Source: Acidobacteriota bacterium (lineage in GTDB: Bacteria > Acidobacteriota > Terriglobia > Terriglobales > Acidobacteriaceae). Taken from it: a stretch of 63,639 nt of DNA. The position numbers and the translations under genes were made by a program. Positions 35,207 through 44,381 of this stretch are shown piece by piece. The notes under the pieces were generated by a model. It saw only the letters and a list, made by a program, of their open reading frames with translations, was not told where the DNA came from and did not search any database. Each line of letters begins with the position of its first letter. The stretch's first letter is position 1. The DNA is taken from positions 1 to 63,639 of the forward strand of contig JAEYQK010000099.1 in NCBI GenBank assembly GCA_023410055.1. Direction: 5' to 3'.

Positions 35207-37852
35207 ATGCGTACGGGAAAATTAAGAATACTTGCTGCATTCGTACTTTTAGGCGTGGGCGGATTATGTGCCCAAAACGCCGAAAAGCCTGCGTACTTGA
35301 ATCCTGCATTGCCGCCGGAACAGCGCGCGGCTGATCTGGTTCACCGCATGACCGTGGAAGAGAAGGTCACGCAACTCGTGAACGTTTCGCAAGCAATTCC
35401 TCGTTTGAACGTGCCTGCTTACAACTGGTGGAGCGAGGCGCTGCATGGAGTATCGCGACAGGGCACGACGGAGTATCCGGAGCCGGTAGGACTGGCCGCG
35501 ACGTTCGATACGGACGCGATCTTCCGCATGGCCACGACGATCGGAATCGAAGGCCGCATCACGCACGTTCAGGCTTTGCGCACCAATGCCGCACGCGGCG
35601 CTGGTCTGGACTTCTGGGCTCCGAATATCAACATCTTCCGCGATCCTCGTTGGGGACGTGGACAGGAGACCTACGGCGAAGATCCGTTCCTGACCGCGCG
35701 CATGGGCGTTGCGTACGTAAAAGGCTTGCAGGGCGACGATCCGAAATACTATCGCGCCATTTCCACGCCTAAGCACTATGCCGTTCACAGCGGACCCGAG
35801 CCGTCACGCCATCGCGACAATTTTGACGTCAGCAAGCATGACCAGATCGACACTTATCTGCCCGCTTTCCGCGCGACCGTTGTCGACGCGAAAGCTGGTT
35901 CGGTCATGTGCGCCTATAACAGCATTAACGGTCAGCCGGCCTGTGCGAGCGAGTTCCTGCTACAGGATCAACTGCGCGGCAAGTGGGGTTTCAAAGGCTA
36001 CGTCGTTTCTGACTGCGATGCAGTGATCGACATCTCCAAGAACCACAAGTTCACCAAGACTGCAGCCGAAGGCGCCGCAATCGCCATTCAGCGCGGCATG
36101 GACAACGAGTGCATCTTCTCGCATCCGAAAGACACCACCGATTACGCGCCCTACATGGATGCCTTCAAGCAGGGTCTCCTGAAGGAAAGCGAAATCGACA
36201 CGGCGCTGATCCGGTTGTTCACGGCTCGGGTTCGCATGGGCCTGTTCGATGCGCCTGATGCTGGTTTGGATCCTTACGCCAAGATCGACGAGAAGCTGCT
36301 TGATAGCGCCGAGCACCGCGCTCTAGCGCGTGACATCGCGAACAAGTCGATGGTCCTGCTCAAGAACGACGGCACTCTGCCGCTGAAGAAGAACGCAAAG
36401 ATCGCAGTCATCGGACCTCTTGCAGAGCAGACCCGCTTCCTGCTGGGCAACTACAGCGGCCGACCGAACAAGATCGTCTCGATCATGGAAGGCTTGAAGG
36501 CGGAGTTCCCGCAAGCGCAGATCACCTTCGTTCCTGGAACGCAGTTCCTGGGCGGCAGCGGAGATCCGGTTCCTGCTTCTGCGTTGACCACTGCCGACGG
36601 AAAGCCCGGCCTCACGGCTGAGTTCTTAACCGGCCAGAACTTCCAGGGTGCCAGGGGCACCGTGGTTGCAACAAAGCAGTTCAGCACCGTCGATCTCAAA
36701 GCCGACGATATTCCGCAAGACGTCAAAGGGAAGCCGGTATCCATCGAGTGGAAGGGCTTCCTGACGGCAGACGAGACCGCCGAATACAACCTCGGCATGA
36801 AGGTCACTGGCGGCATGGCTTCCGTCGAGGCCAACGAGAAGCGAGTTACGATGGCCTTCTCCGATGCCAACCATGCCGAAACCCGCGTAGGGCGCATTCA
36901 CCTGGAAAAGGGCCAGAAGGTTCCTATCACGGTCAGCTACAGAGCCATGGGCGCCGGGCCGGTTGAGGCGCAGTTGATTTGGTCGAAGTACGATACAAAG
37001 CCGGATCCGGCTGCTGTGACGGCCGCGAAGAACGCTGATGTCGTTGTTGCAGTTCTCGGCATTACCTCAGAACTCGAAGGCGAAGAAATGCCCGTGAACG
37101 AGGAAGGCTTCAAGGGCGGCGACCGCACCAGCATCGATCTTCCGAAGCCGGAACAGGCCTTGCTGGAAGCTGTTACCGCGGCGGGCAAGCCTGTCGTGCT
37201 CGTGCTGACGAACGGCAGCGCGCTCGCAGTCAACTGGGCGAATCAGCACGTCAACGCCATTCTCGAAGCCTGGTATCCGGGCGAAGAAGGTGGCTCGGCG
37301 GTTGCGGAAACGTTGTCGGGAAAGAACAATCCAGCAGGCCGATTGCCGGTGACGTTCTATGCCGGACTCAGCGATCTGCCAGCCTTCGAAGACTACGCGA
37401 TGAAGAATCGTACTTATCGCTACTACGAAGGAAAGCCGCTGTTTCCGTTTGGTTACGGCCTGAGCTATACGACCTTCTCCTACAAAGGACTGTCGCTTCC
37501 GAAGACCACCATCAATGCCGGAGACCCGTTGGTTGCCGAGGTCACCGTCACCAACACCGGAAAAGTAGCCGGCGATGAAGTGGCGCAGCTTTACGTGTCA
37601 TTCCCGAAGGTTGCCGGTGCCCCGCTGCGAGCACTGCGTGGATTCCATCGCATTCATCTGAAGCCCGGTGAATCGCAGAAGGTACGTTTTGAGTTGAAAG
37701 ACCGCGATCTCAGCATGGTTACGGAAAAAGGTGATCCGATCATCGCTGAGGGCAAGTACTCGGTATCGGTTGGCGGTGGCCAGCCGAATACGGGTGCGCC
37801 GACCGTTGCGGGTACGTTTGAAGTGAAGGGGACGAAAACGCTGCCTGAATAG
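35207..37852 (+). CDS. Exported GH3 enzyme with PA14 insert, beta-xylosidase/beta-glucosidase
   Basis: An 881-residue family GH3 enzyme with a signal peptide (1-23). The barrel domain carries NIFRDPRWGRGQE and the nucleophile Asp269 in VVSDCDA; SDC at this position is common in beta-xylosidase-type GH3 proteins. The second catalytic domain is interrupted by a PA14-like beta domain (about 460-600, with GLTAEFLTGQNF), then resumes with VVAVLG, and a fibronectin-like C-terminal domain ends the protein. It would release xylose or glucose from oligosaccharides produced by the neighbouring enzymes. GAGAGGAG lies just before ATG 35207. Gap of 189 bases from the SASA esterase; likely its own promoter. 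Confidence 0.93.
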   Translation: MRTGKLRILAAFVLLGVGGLCAQNAEKPAYLNPALPPEQRAADLVHRMTVEEKVTQLVNVSQAIPRLNVPAYNWWSEALHGVSRQGTTEYPEPVGLAATFDTDAIFRMATTIGIEGRITHVQALRTNAARGAGLDFWAPNINIFRDPRWGRGQETYGEDPFLTARMGVAYVKGLQGDDPKYYRAISTPKHYAVHSGPEPSRHRDNFDVSKHDQIDTYLPAFRATVVDAKAGSVMCAYNSINGQPACASEFLLQDQLRGKWGFKGYVVSDCDAVIDISKNHKFTKTAAEGAAIAIQRGMDNECIFSHPKDTTDYAPYMDAFKQGLLKESEIDTALIRLFTARVRMGLFDAPDAGLDPYAKIDEKLLDSAEHRALARDIANKSMVLLKNDGTLPLKKNAKIAVIGPLAEQTRFLLGNYSGRPNKIVSIMEGLKAEFPQAQITFVPGTQFLGGSGDPVPASALTTADGKPGLTAEFLTGQNFQGARGTVVATKQFSTVDLKADDIPQDVKGKPVSIEWKGFLTADETAEYNLGMKVTGGMASVEANEKRVTMAFSDANHAETRVGRIHLEKGQKVPITVSYRAMGAGPVEAQLIWSKYDTKPDPAAVTAAKNADVVVAVLGITSELEGEEMPVNEEGFKGGDRTSIDLPKPEQALLEAVTAAGKPVVLVLTNGSALAVNWANQHVNAILEAWYPGEEGGSAVAETLSGKNNPAGRLPVTFYAGLSDLPAFEDYAMKNRTYRYYEGKPLFPFGYGLSYTTFSYKGLSLPKTTINAGDPLVAEVTVTNTGKVAGDEVAQLYVSFPKVAGAPLRALRGFHRIHLKPGESQKVRFELKDRDLSMVTEKGDPIIAEGKYSVSVGGGQPNTGAPTVAGTFEVKGTKTLPE

Positions 37853-37884
37853 CGGCAGGTGTTGTTGTTTGAATTGTTGTTTGT

Positions 37885-37917
37885 GATGGGAGCGTGGACT
37901 GTAAAATCGCTCCCATC
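37885..37917 (+). terminator. Hairpin after the first GH3 gene
   Basis: Perfect 10-bp stem GATGGGAGCG / CGCTCCCATC around a 13-base loop, 32 bases after the stop. No T-run follows on the plus strand, so it may be a leaky terminator or processing site. Confidence 0.5.
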
Positions 37918-37996
37918 GTTAACCAAATCCAGAGAGAGAAATAGCGAAACGAATCGTTGCTGTGACGTTCGGATCGACTGATTTCTGAGGTTATCT

Positions 37997-40678
37997 ATGC
38001 GCAATCGACGACAAGCGGTTCTCTTGGCGTTTCTGTTTTTCTGCCTGCCTCTTTTTGGCGGGGACTTTAATATGCAGGTAACCGATAACGGCTACCTCAA
38101 CACGCAAGGCTTCAGCGTATTCCTATACGACAATACGTACCATCCGGTTTTCGTGGACCAGAAGAACACGGCCATGCAGATGATTTTGCACGGCCAGCGT
38201 ATCGCCACCAACGGCGACGTGCGCCTGATGCCCACGCCCGAGCAATGGGACTTGGTGGCAACTCTCAAGGGGAAGCAAGCCGATAAGGCAAGCAACCGGC
38301 TCAGCGCCGAGCTCGGTTTCCCGGCTTTCGATCTGAGCTACACCCTGGAAGTCGCAGCAGAACCCGGAGGCGTGAAGGTCAGCATCAATCTCGACAAGCC
38401 TCTGCCGGAGAAACTCGCGGGACGCGCGGGCTTCAACCTCGAGTTCCTGCCCTCGATCTACATGGGCAAGAACTACCTTGTGGACGGAACCCAGGCTGGC
38501 ATGTTCCCGCGTTGGCCAAACGATTCGATGATCAAGGTGATGCCGCTGCCCGATGAGCCCAAGAAGGCGTACTACCTGGAAGACTGGGACAAGGCCAAGG
38601 GATACACTCAGCCGCTGCCGTTCGCGCAAGGGAAAAGCATCACCCTGGGCATCGACGATCCGCTGGCCCGCGTTAACGTCAAGTCGGACACCGCCGACCT
38701 CATGCTGTTTGATGGACGCAATCGCGCACAGAACGGCTGGTTTGTTCTGCGCTCGCTGATTCCCACGGGCAAAACCACCGGCGCGATCGTATGGCACATT
38801 CGGCCGGGCGTGATTCCAAACTGGACGCGACCGCCGGTGATCGCGCACAGCCAGGTCGGTTACGCGCCGAATTTTTCCAAAGTCGCGGTACTCGAACTCG
38901 ACCCGAAGTACACTGGCCCCAAGACGGCCAAAGTGCTTCGCCTGTCGGAAGACGGATCGTACAAGCAGGTCTTTGAGGGCGCAATCACACCTTCAGTTCC
39001 GTGGATGCGCTACGTCTACTCGAAGTTCGATTTCACTTCTGTGAAGGATCCTGGCCTTTATGTGATCGAGTACGACGGCCAGCGTACACCTTCCTTCTCC
39101 ATTTCGAACGACGCGTACTCGAAGATTTGGCAGGACAGCCTGGACCATCACATTGCCGAGCAGATGGACCACGTTGCGGTGCGTGAGGGCTACCGCGTGT
39201 GGCACGGTGCTTCGCATCTGGACGATGGCATTATGGCGCCTGTCGTTGGAGAACAGTTCGACGGCTGGAATCAGGCGACGGCGACCGACGGCAAGTGGAA
39301 GGGCGGCGATCGCATTCACGGGATGAACGTCGGCGGCTGGTACGATGCCGGTGACTTCGACCTCGAGGAAGCTGCGCAACTCAGCGTCATTCAGAGCCTG
39401 TCGCTGGCGTATCGCGAATTCAATTTGAAGTACGACCAACTCACCGTAGACCACGCCGCCCGCGAGGTGGAGATGCACCGTCCTGACGGCGTGCCGGATA
39501 CGGTTCAGCAAGTCAAGCATGGCGCACTGTATATACTGGCGCAGTTCCACAACATCGGCCATACGATCCGCGGTACACACGAACCAGATCTGCGCCAGTA
39601 TACGCACTTGGGCGACGGTTCAACGAAAACCGACAACCGTATCTACGACCCGAAGCTGGGCCCGAACGAAGTAAAGGGCGACTACTCCGGCCGGCCGGAT
39701 GATCGCTGGATATTCACCACGACCAATGGGATGACGCAGTGGAACGGTATCGCAGCGCTGGCTGCAGCAGCCGATACGCTGAAAGGCTGGGACGACGCTT
39801 TGGCGAAAGACTGCCTTGAGACTGCGATCAAGGCCTGGAACGACGAGAAGGCTAACCCGACGCCCAATCCGATGCGCCGGGGCGGTGGTTTCGAAGCGGC
39901 CGGCGTTCTGGCTGCCTCACAGGGTGTGACCCCGGGTGCACCGGCGAGACCCAACAGACCGGCAAACTCTAACTCGGCGAACCCGCAGGCTCCAGCGCCA
40001 GATGAAGATGGCTTTGACTTCCGCAGATTCCAAAGCGATCCCGACTGGGCTGCGGCCCTGGAATTGACCATTGCTACCAATGGTGCGGAGCCATACAAAT
40101 CCCGCCTGAAAGAGTTGTTCCCTAAGGTGATCACCCCGCAGCAGATGGGTTTCCGTGGCTGGACCGCAGTCCGCGCGCTGCCGTATCTCGACGCTAGCGC
40201 GAAGGAACAAATGCGGGAAGCCGTGAAGACCTACATGGCGGGTCTGGACAAGCAGTTGGACGCCACGCCCTTCGGTGTTCCTCCAAGCATGGGTACCTGG
40301 GGCGGATCGGGCTCCGTGGTAGAGATGGCCACGCGGATGTACTTCCTGCACAAGACGTTCCCTGATCTTGTGTCACCCGAATACACGCTGCGCGCCGTTA
40401 ACTACATTCTCGGTACGCATCCGGTATCGAGCACTTCGTATGTCGCCGGTGTCGGCACGGTGTCGAAGACGAAAACCTACAGCAACAATCGCGGTGACAA
40501 TGCCTACATTCCGGGCGCGGTCATTCCGGGATACATCATCATCAAACCCGATTTTCCGGAGTGCATCGACGACTTCGGATTCCTCTGGTTCGAGCATGAA
40601 GCTGTGGTGGCCGGATCGGCAGCCTGGGTGGTAGCCGGCAACGCCGCGGACGCCATTGTTAAGGAAACAAAGAAGTAG
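37997..40678 (+). CDS. Exported GH9 endoglucanase-type enzyme
   Basis: An 893-residue protein with a signal peptide (1-20), an N-terminal beta region unique to this subgroup (about 25-270), an Ig-like cellulase N-domain (about 275-370; HSQVGYAP) and a GH9 (alpha/alpha)6 barrel. The GH9 signature GGWYDAGDFD supplies Asp450 and Asp453 as catalytic base candidates, and the conserved late acidic motif FEHEA offers Glu866 or Glu868 as acid. A Pro/Ala/Asn-rich stretch near 635-665 may be a linker insert. GH9 enzymes hydrolyse beta-1,4-glucan, with some members on xyloglucan or glucosamine oligomers. RBS TGAGG is six bases before the ATG; a strong terminator follows. Confidence 0.88.
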   Translation: MRNRRQAVLLAFLFFCLPLFGGDFNMQVTDNGYLNTQGFSVFLYDNTYHPVFVDQKNTAMQMILHGQRIATNGDVRLMPTPEQWDLVATLKGKQADKASNRLSAELGFPAFDLSYTLEVAAEPGGVKVSINLDKPLPEKLAGRAGFNLEFLPSIYMGKNYLVDGTQAGMFPRWPNDSMIKVMPLPDEPKKAYYLEDWDKAKGYTQPLPFAQGKSITLGIDDPLARVNVKSDTADLMLFDGRNRAQNGWFVLRSLIPTGKTTGAIVWHIRPGVIPNWTRPPVIAHSQVGYAPNFSKVAVLELDPKYTGPKTAKVLRLSEDGSYKQVFEGAITPSVPWMRYVYSKFDFTSVKDPGLYVIEYDGQRTPSFSISNDAYSKIWQDSLDHHIAEQMDHVAVREGYRVWHGASHLDDGIMAPVVGEQFDGWNQATATDGKWKGGDRIHGMNVGGWYDAGDFDLEEAAQLSVIQSLSLAYREFNLKYDQLTVDHAAREVEMHRPDGVPDTVQQVKHGALYILAQFHNIGHTIRGTHEPDLRQYTHLGDGSTKTDNRIYDPKLGPNEVKGDYSGRPDDRWIFTTTNGMTQWNGIAALAAAADTLKGWDDALAKDCLETAIKAWNDEKANPTPNPMRRGGGFEAAGVLAASQGVTPGAPARPNRPANSNSANPQAPAPDEDGFDFRRFQSDPDWAAALELTIATNGAEPYKSRLKELFPKVITPQQMGFRGWTAVRALPYLDASAKEQMREAVKTYMAGLDKQLDATPFGVPPSMGTWGGSGSVVEMATRMYFLHKTFPDLVSPEYTLRAVNYILGTHPVSSTSYVAGVGTVSKTKTYSNNRGDNAYIPGAVIPGYIIIKPDFPECIDDFGFLWFEHEAVVAGSAAWVVAGNAADAIVKETKK

Positions 40679-40690
40679 ATTCAGTACTGA

Positions 40691-40732
40691 AAAACGCCCG
40701 GCATCCCAGATGGGGGTGTCGGGCGTTTTTTT
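40691..40732 (+). terminator. Terminator of the GH9 gene
   Basis: AAAACGCCCG pairs with CGGGCGTTTT, with additional pairing inside, followed by TTTTTTTGTT. Convergent with the second GH3 gene. Confidence 0.92.
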
Positions 40733-40829
40733 GTTCTGGCAGGCGGAAGAGACTAGCCCCAGGCACTCTCCCAAGAAGAATGCCCGGGTTCTCGCAGCAC
40801 AGCCGGTTTGGATCGCGAGCCGTTGGATA

Positions 40830-43211
40830 TCACTCGGTGATCGTGAGGCGCACCGACGATGTCTCGGCTGAGTTAGCGCCAATGCGAATATCAACGGGAC
40901 CAGGTTCGACGGATCTCTGCATCTTCGCGTCGAGTATTGACAGTTGATCGGGACCGAGATCAAAGCTAACGGTTGTAGAGGCACCGGGCGCGAGGTGAAT
41001 GCGTTTGAATGCCTTCAATGCCATGACTGGTTGGACCACGCTGCTCACGGCGTGATGGATGTACATCTGAACGACCTCGTCTCCGGCGCGTGAGCCTGAA
41101 TTGGTCACGGTAACAGAAACCTTGGCTGATCCCTTCGTGGAGATCGTGTCACGATCTAATGTCGGCTTGCCAAATGTGAACGAGGTATAGCTCAGGCCCC
41201 AGCCAAACGGAAATAGCGGCGAGTTCTCGTTGAAAACATAGCCACGGCGCGCCGCCGGAGTCTTGTAGTAGTACACCGGAAGTTGACCGACATTGCGCGG
41301 AATAGTCACGGGCAAATGCCCGGACGGATTCACGTCGCCGAAGATCACGCCAGCCAGCGCGTTTCCAGTCTCCTGGCCAAGGTACCAGCCCTCGAGAATG
41401 CCCGGAACTTCGGATGCGAGTTGCTCGATGGCATAGGCCTTCCCGTTGAGCAGGACGGCTACGGTGGGCTTGCCAAGCTGCGTGATCTGGTGAACCAGAT
41501 CCATCTGGCGACCGGGGAGTTCGAGAGTGTCGGAGTCCCCCAACATCTTATTGGTGTCGATGGACTCGCGCGAGACGACTTCATTGCCGCCTAGAGCAAG
41601 GATTATGACGTCGGCTGAGCGGGCGGTTACGAGCGCTTCGGCCAGCAGCTTTTCATCGGTTTCGGGCTTCGGAGCGGTGTATGGGCTGAAACTGTTTAGG
41701 TTCGGCGCCGTATCAGGTTCAGAGATGCGACACCCTTCGGCGAACACAACATTCACGTCTGCCCCGACACGCTTTCGTATACCGTCGAGAACGGTGACAT
41801 AGTAGGAAGGCAACGCGCTGTAGCCGCCAAGGCGTTTCTTGTTGCCATTGGGACCAATGACAGCAATGGTTTTGATCTTCGAAACGTCGAGAGGCAGAAT
41901 GTTCTTCTTGTTCTGCAGTAGAACGATGGCTTTATCGGCACTTTCCCGAGCCAGAGGGATGTTGGCCTTATTGCCAACCTCAACAGCAGCGCGGTCTTCG
42001 TCCACATAAGGATGCTCGAAAAGCCCGGCACGGAACTTGGCAGTCAGTACACGGCTTACTGCGTCGTCGAGATCCTTGATAGGCAGCTTGCCTGATTTGG
42101 CAGCGTCAACAAGCAAGGGGAAGCCCGAGGGCGTCGGTAGTTCCATATCAACACCCGATTTGAGTGCAAGCAGACCTGCGGCAGCCTGGTCCGCAACGAC
42201 GTGATGCCGCGTGTCGAGTTCCGAGACGGCCAGATAGTCCGACACGGTGAGACCCTTGAATCCCCATTCCCCGCGCAAGATCTGCTGCAACAGCCACGGG
42301 TTGGCATGGGAAGGAATGCCGCCGTTGGTCTCGTTGTAAGACGGCATGACAGCTTCAGGATGGGCGTTCTTGATTACCTGTTCGAACGGATAGAGGAAAA
42401 CCGAACGCATGGTGCGTTCAGAGAAATCGCTTGGCCCCACATTCGTTCCATTCTCCGGTTGACCATGAACGAAATGCTTCAATGTGGCGTAGACGTGATT
42501 CTCGTCCAGCGGGTCCGCGTCGCTCTTCAGGCCTTGCAGACCTCGCACCGCACCGGTGGCGAGTTGAGCAACGAGGTAAGGATCCTCGGAATACATCTCC
42601 TCAACGCGCCCATATCGCGGATCGCGGCTGAGGTCGAGAACGGGAGCGAGGACCATGGTGTTGCCTGCGGCGCGCGACTCTCTGGCGACAACCGTGAAGA
42701 CCTTCTCCAGAAGATCCGGATCCCATGTGGAGCCCAGTCCGACCGCCTCGGGGAACATGGTGGCCCCTGGTCGCACGGCGCCATGCAACGCCTCGCCATG
42801 GAACATAATCGGGATTGCCAGTCGAGTGTTTTTGAGGACCCATGCTTGCAGCATATTGCGTCGGTGCGCACCCACGCGCGGGTTGGCCGAGTCCCCCAAG
42901 GAGGTGAACTCATCGAGGAACACATAGGTCCCGAGCCCGTTCGCTGCGACCTTAGCGGCAACTGTTTCATTGATCTGGTCTTTACCAAAAAGCGAGTCAG
43001 TTGCTGCGCCTCCCATCATCGTCGGCATCATCCAGTTGCTCTCGAGTTGTGCAACCTTTTCTTCTATCGTCATCCGGCTTAACAAGTCGTGAACGCGATC
43101 AGAGACGGGAGCCTTGGGATTTTTATAAAGAGCGCTGGTTGATTGCTGTGACAGTGCTGGCAATGCAGTCAAGCCAAGTAGAAGTACCATGCAGAAGAGG
43201 GTCTTTTTCAT
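40830..43211 (-). CDS. Exported GH3 beta-glucosidase (BglX-type)
   Basis: A 793-residue family GH3 enzyme. A signal peptide (1-22, ends ALSQQ) is followed by the barrel domain with VLDLSRDPRYGR and nucleophile Asp325 in LTVSDY, a second domain (about 420-640) and a fibronectin-III-like end domain. The overall pattern is closer to periplasmic BglX-type beta-glucosidases than to the GH3 at 35207 (no PA14 insert, SDY instead of SDC). It would cleave cello- or xylo-oligosaccharides in the periplasm. The ATG at 43211, with AGGAG about seven bases upstream, is preferred over the in-frame TTG at 43214. Monocistronic. Confidence 0.93.
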   Translation of the reverse strand: MKKTLFCMVLLLGLTALPALSQQSTSALYKNPKAPVSDRVHDLLSRMTIEEKVAQLESNWMMPTMMGGAATDSLFGKDQINETVAAKVAANGLGTYVFLDEFTSLGDSANPRVGAHRRNMLQAWVLKNTRLAIPIMFHGEALHGAVRPGATMFPEAVGLGSTWDPDLLEKVFTVVARESRAAGNTMVLAPVLDLSRDPRYGRVEEMYSEDPYLVAQLATGAVRGLQGLKSDADPLDENHVYATLKHFVHGQPENGTNVGPSDFSERTMRSVFLYPFEQVIKNAHPEAVMPSYNETNGGIPSHANPWLLQQILRGEWGFKGLTVSDYLAVSELDTRHHVVADQAAAGLLALKSGVDMELPTPSGFPLLVDAAKSGKLPIKDLDDAVSRVLTAKFRAGLFEHPYVDEDRAAVEVGNKANIPLARESADKAIVLLQNKKNILPLDVSKIKTIAVIGPNGNKKRLGGYSALPSYYVTVLDGIRKRVGADVNVVFAEGCRISEPDTAPNLNSFSPYTAPKPETDEKLLAEALVTARSADVIILALGGNEVVSRESIDTNKMLGDSDTLELPGRQMDLVHQITQLGKPTVAVLLNGKAYAIEQLASEVPGILEGWYLGQETGNALAGVIFGDVNPSGHLPVTIPRNVGQLPVYYYKTPAARRGYVFNENSPLFPFGWGLSYTSFTFGKPTLDRDTISTKGSAKVSVTVTNSGSRAGDEVVQMYIHHAVSSVVQPVMALKAFKRIHLAPGASTTVSFDLGPDQLSILDAKMQRSVEPGPVDIRIGANSAETSSVRLTITE

Positions 43212-43214
43212 CAA

Positions 43215-43553
43215 TTTCTCCTGAGACTTGTGACAAACAACTCGATCAGGGCTGTGCCGCTAGTGAGGCGATCAAGATCGCTGTTACTGTTGGGGAAGGC
43301 GATCGCGGGCTTGCGTTAGAATTAGCTGCGCCCGTGACGATGTTCACCAATGCCTCCCGCGCGGATGCCGAGATACCACATGTCTATTACCGACTACCTT
43401 GTTGAATCACCCTGCCGCCGCACAGCGACGATGCAGATGCTTGTTTCCGTTCTATACGCACTAATGGCGTCGAGTTCGTGGTAGCCTGTGGCATGCTGGA
43501 AACATACTGACCAGTCAGTTAGTTGTCAATCGGAATTCCATTGGAGTGGTTAA
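43215..43553. other. 339-bp divergent region between GH3 and the TetR gene
   Basis: Carries the promoters of the two divergent genes and the TetR-type palindrome at 43506. The rest shows no coding potential or repeat that I can support. Confidence 0.5.
43506..43519. promoter_or_regulatory. Palindrome ACTGACCAGTCAGT, candidate TetR operator
   Basis: Six-base arms ACTGAC/GTCAGT around CA, 34 bases before the TetR-family gene. Sequences of this shape are typical TetR-family operators; autoregulation is the simplest reading. It could also affect the divergent GH3 gene. Confidence 0.65.
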
Positions 43554-44183
43554 GTGACGACAGTTGGGATGGAACCTATGAGCAGGCAACAACTTCGGAC
43601 GCGAGAGACGCGCAAGAGACTTCTCGACGCTGCAGAGCAAGTCTTTGTTCGCGATGGCTACGAGGCAGCGCAGTTGGACGAAATTGCCGCCCGTGCTGAC
43701 AGAAGCAAGGGGGCAGTCTACACGCATTTCAAAAGCAAAGAAGATCTCTTCCTCGCCCTGTTCGAGCACCGAACCAGGTCCACGGTTGACCGCCTGATGG
43801 AAGGTCTGCGCGGCTGCACGACCAGAAAGGAAAGCATGGCAGCTTTCCGCGAATTCTATCTGGGGCTTATGTCGGATCGGAGTTGGCCAATCATAACCCT
43901 CGAATTCAAGCTATTTGCGCTCCGTCATCCTGAATGGAAAGAACGCCTCAGGAAAGCGTTTGAAATGGCGAAGCCGCCGAGAGATGAAGCAGGTGAAACC
44001 AGGATGTTCGGTCGGCTCTCGCGGGAGCAGAAGACGGAAAATGAGCTTGCGTTAGCGTCGTTGGGCCCAGTCTTTTCGGGACTGATTCTTGAGAGCTACT
44101 TCGAACCTGAGGTCCTTTCAGAAAAGGGCCTTCGGCGAATCCTTGGACGCATTTTCGATTCCCTATTCGGAGAAGCGCACTGA
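43554..44183 (+). CDS. TetR-family transcriptional regulator
   Basis: A 209-residue regulator. The N-terminal helix-turn-helix spans about 18-65 (LLDAAEQVF, LDEIAARAD, KGAVYTHFKSKEDLF), the classic TetR arrangement; the C-terminal two-thirds is the helical ligand-binding and dimer domain, of unknown specificity. The GTG start at 43554 has GGAG about eight bases upstream; ATG at 43569 is an alternative. The palindrome at 43506 is its likely own operator. It sits between GH3 and the gasdermin operon; hairpins downstream suggest it is transcribed separately from the latter. Confidence 0.93.
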   Translation: MTTVGMEPMSRQQLRTRETRKRLLDAAEQVFVRDGYEAAQLDEIAARADRSKGAVYTHFKSKEDLFLALFEHRTRSTVDRLMEGLRGCTTRKESMAAFREFYLGLMSDRSWPIITLEFKLFALRHPEWKERLRKAFEMAKPPRDEAGETRMFGRLSREQKTENELALASLGPVFSGLILESYFEPEVLSEKGLRRILGRIFDSLFGEAH

Positions 44184-44192
44184 AGTGCCATG

Positions 44193-44229
44193 AACTATTA
44201 GTGCCGCTTCGGCAGTTTTCGTAATAGTT
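44193..44229 (+). terminator. Nested stem-loop at the end of the TetR gene
   Basis: Outer arms AACTATTA / TAATAGTT enclose an inner TGCCG-CTT-CGGCA hairpin that is followed by GTTTTCG. It starts ten bases after the TetR stop and probably ends that transcript. Confidence 0.55.
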
Positions 44230-44232
44230 ACG

Positions 44233-44273
44233 CTCTCTTTTGTTCTTCACAAAAGCCGAAGAGAGTGTACACT
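44233..44273. promoter_or_regulatory. Bulged hairpin plus palindrome upstream of the gasdermin operon
   Basis: CTCTC and TTTTGT pair with ACAAAA and GAGAG (six-base bulge) between 44233 and 44265, and the 10-bp palindrome AGTGTACACT occupies 44264-44273. The pair lies about 110-150 bases before the gasdermin start and could be an operator or a structured leader. Confidence 0.4.
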
Positions 44274-44381
44274 GTCTGCCGTCGAAACAAACCAGTCTTC
44301 CCCCGACTGTTGAGTCAGCGCATAAAGGGTCATAGTTCCAGTCTTAATACTTTCTTGGTCCCCATCTGAGGAGGTTTAGGT

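Noticed and set aside
43001..43405. 134-codon plus-strand ORF before tetR
   Set aside because: Overlaps the start of GH3 on the other strand and has no recognisable protein features.
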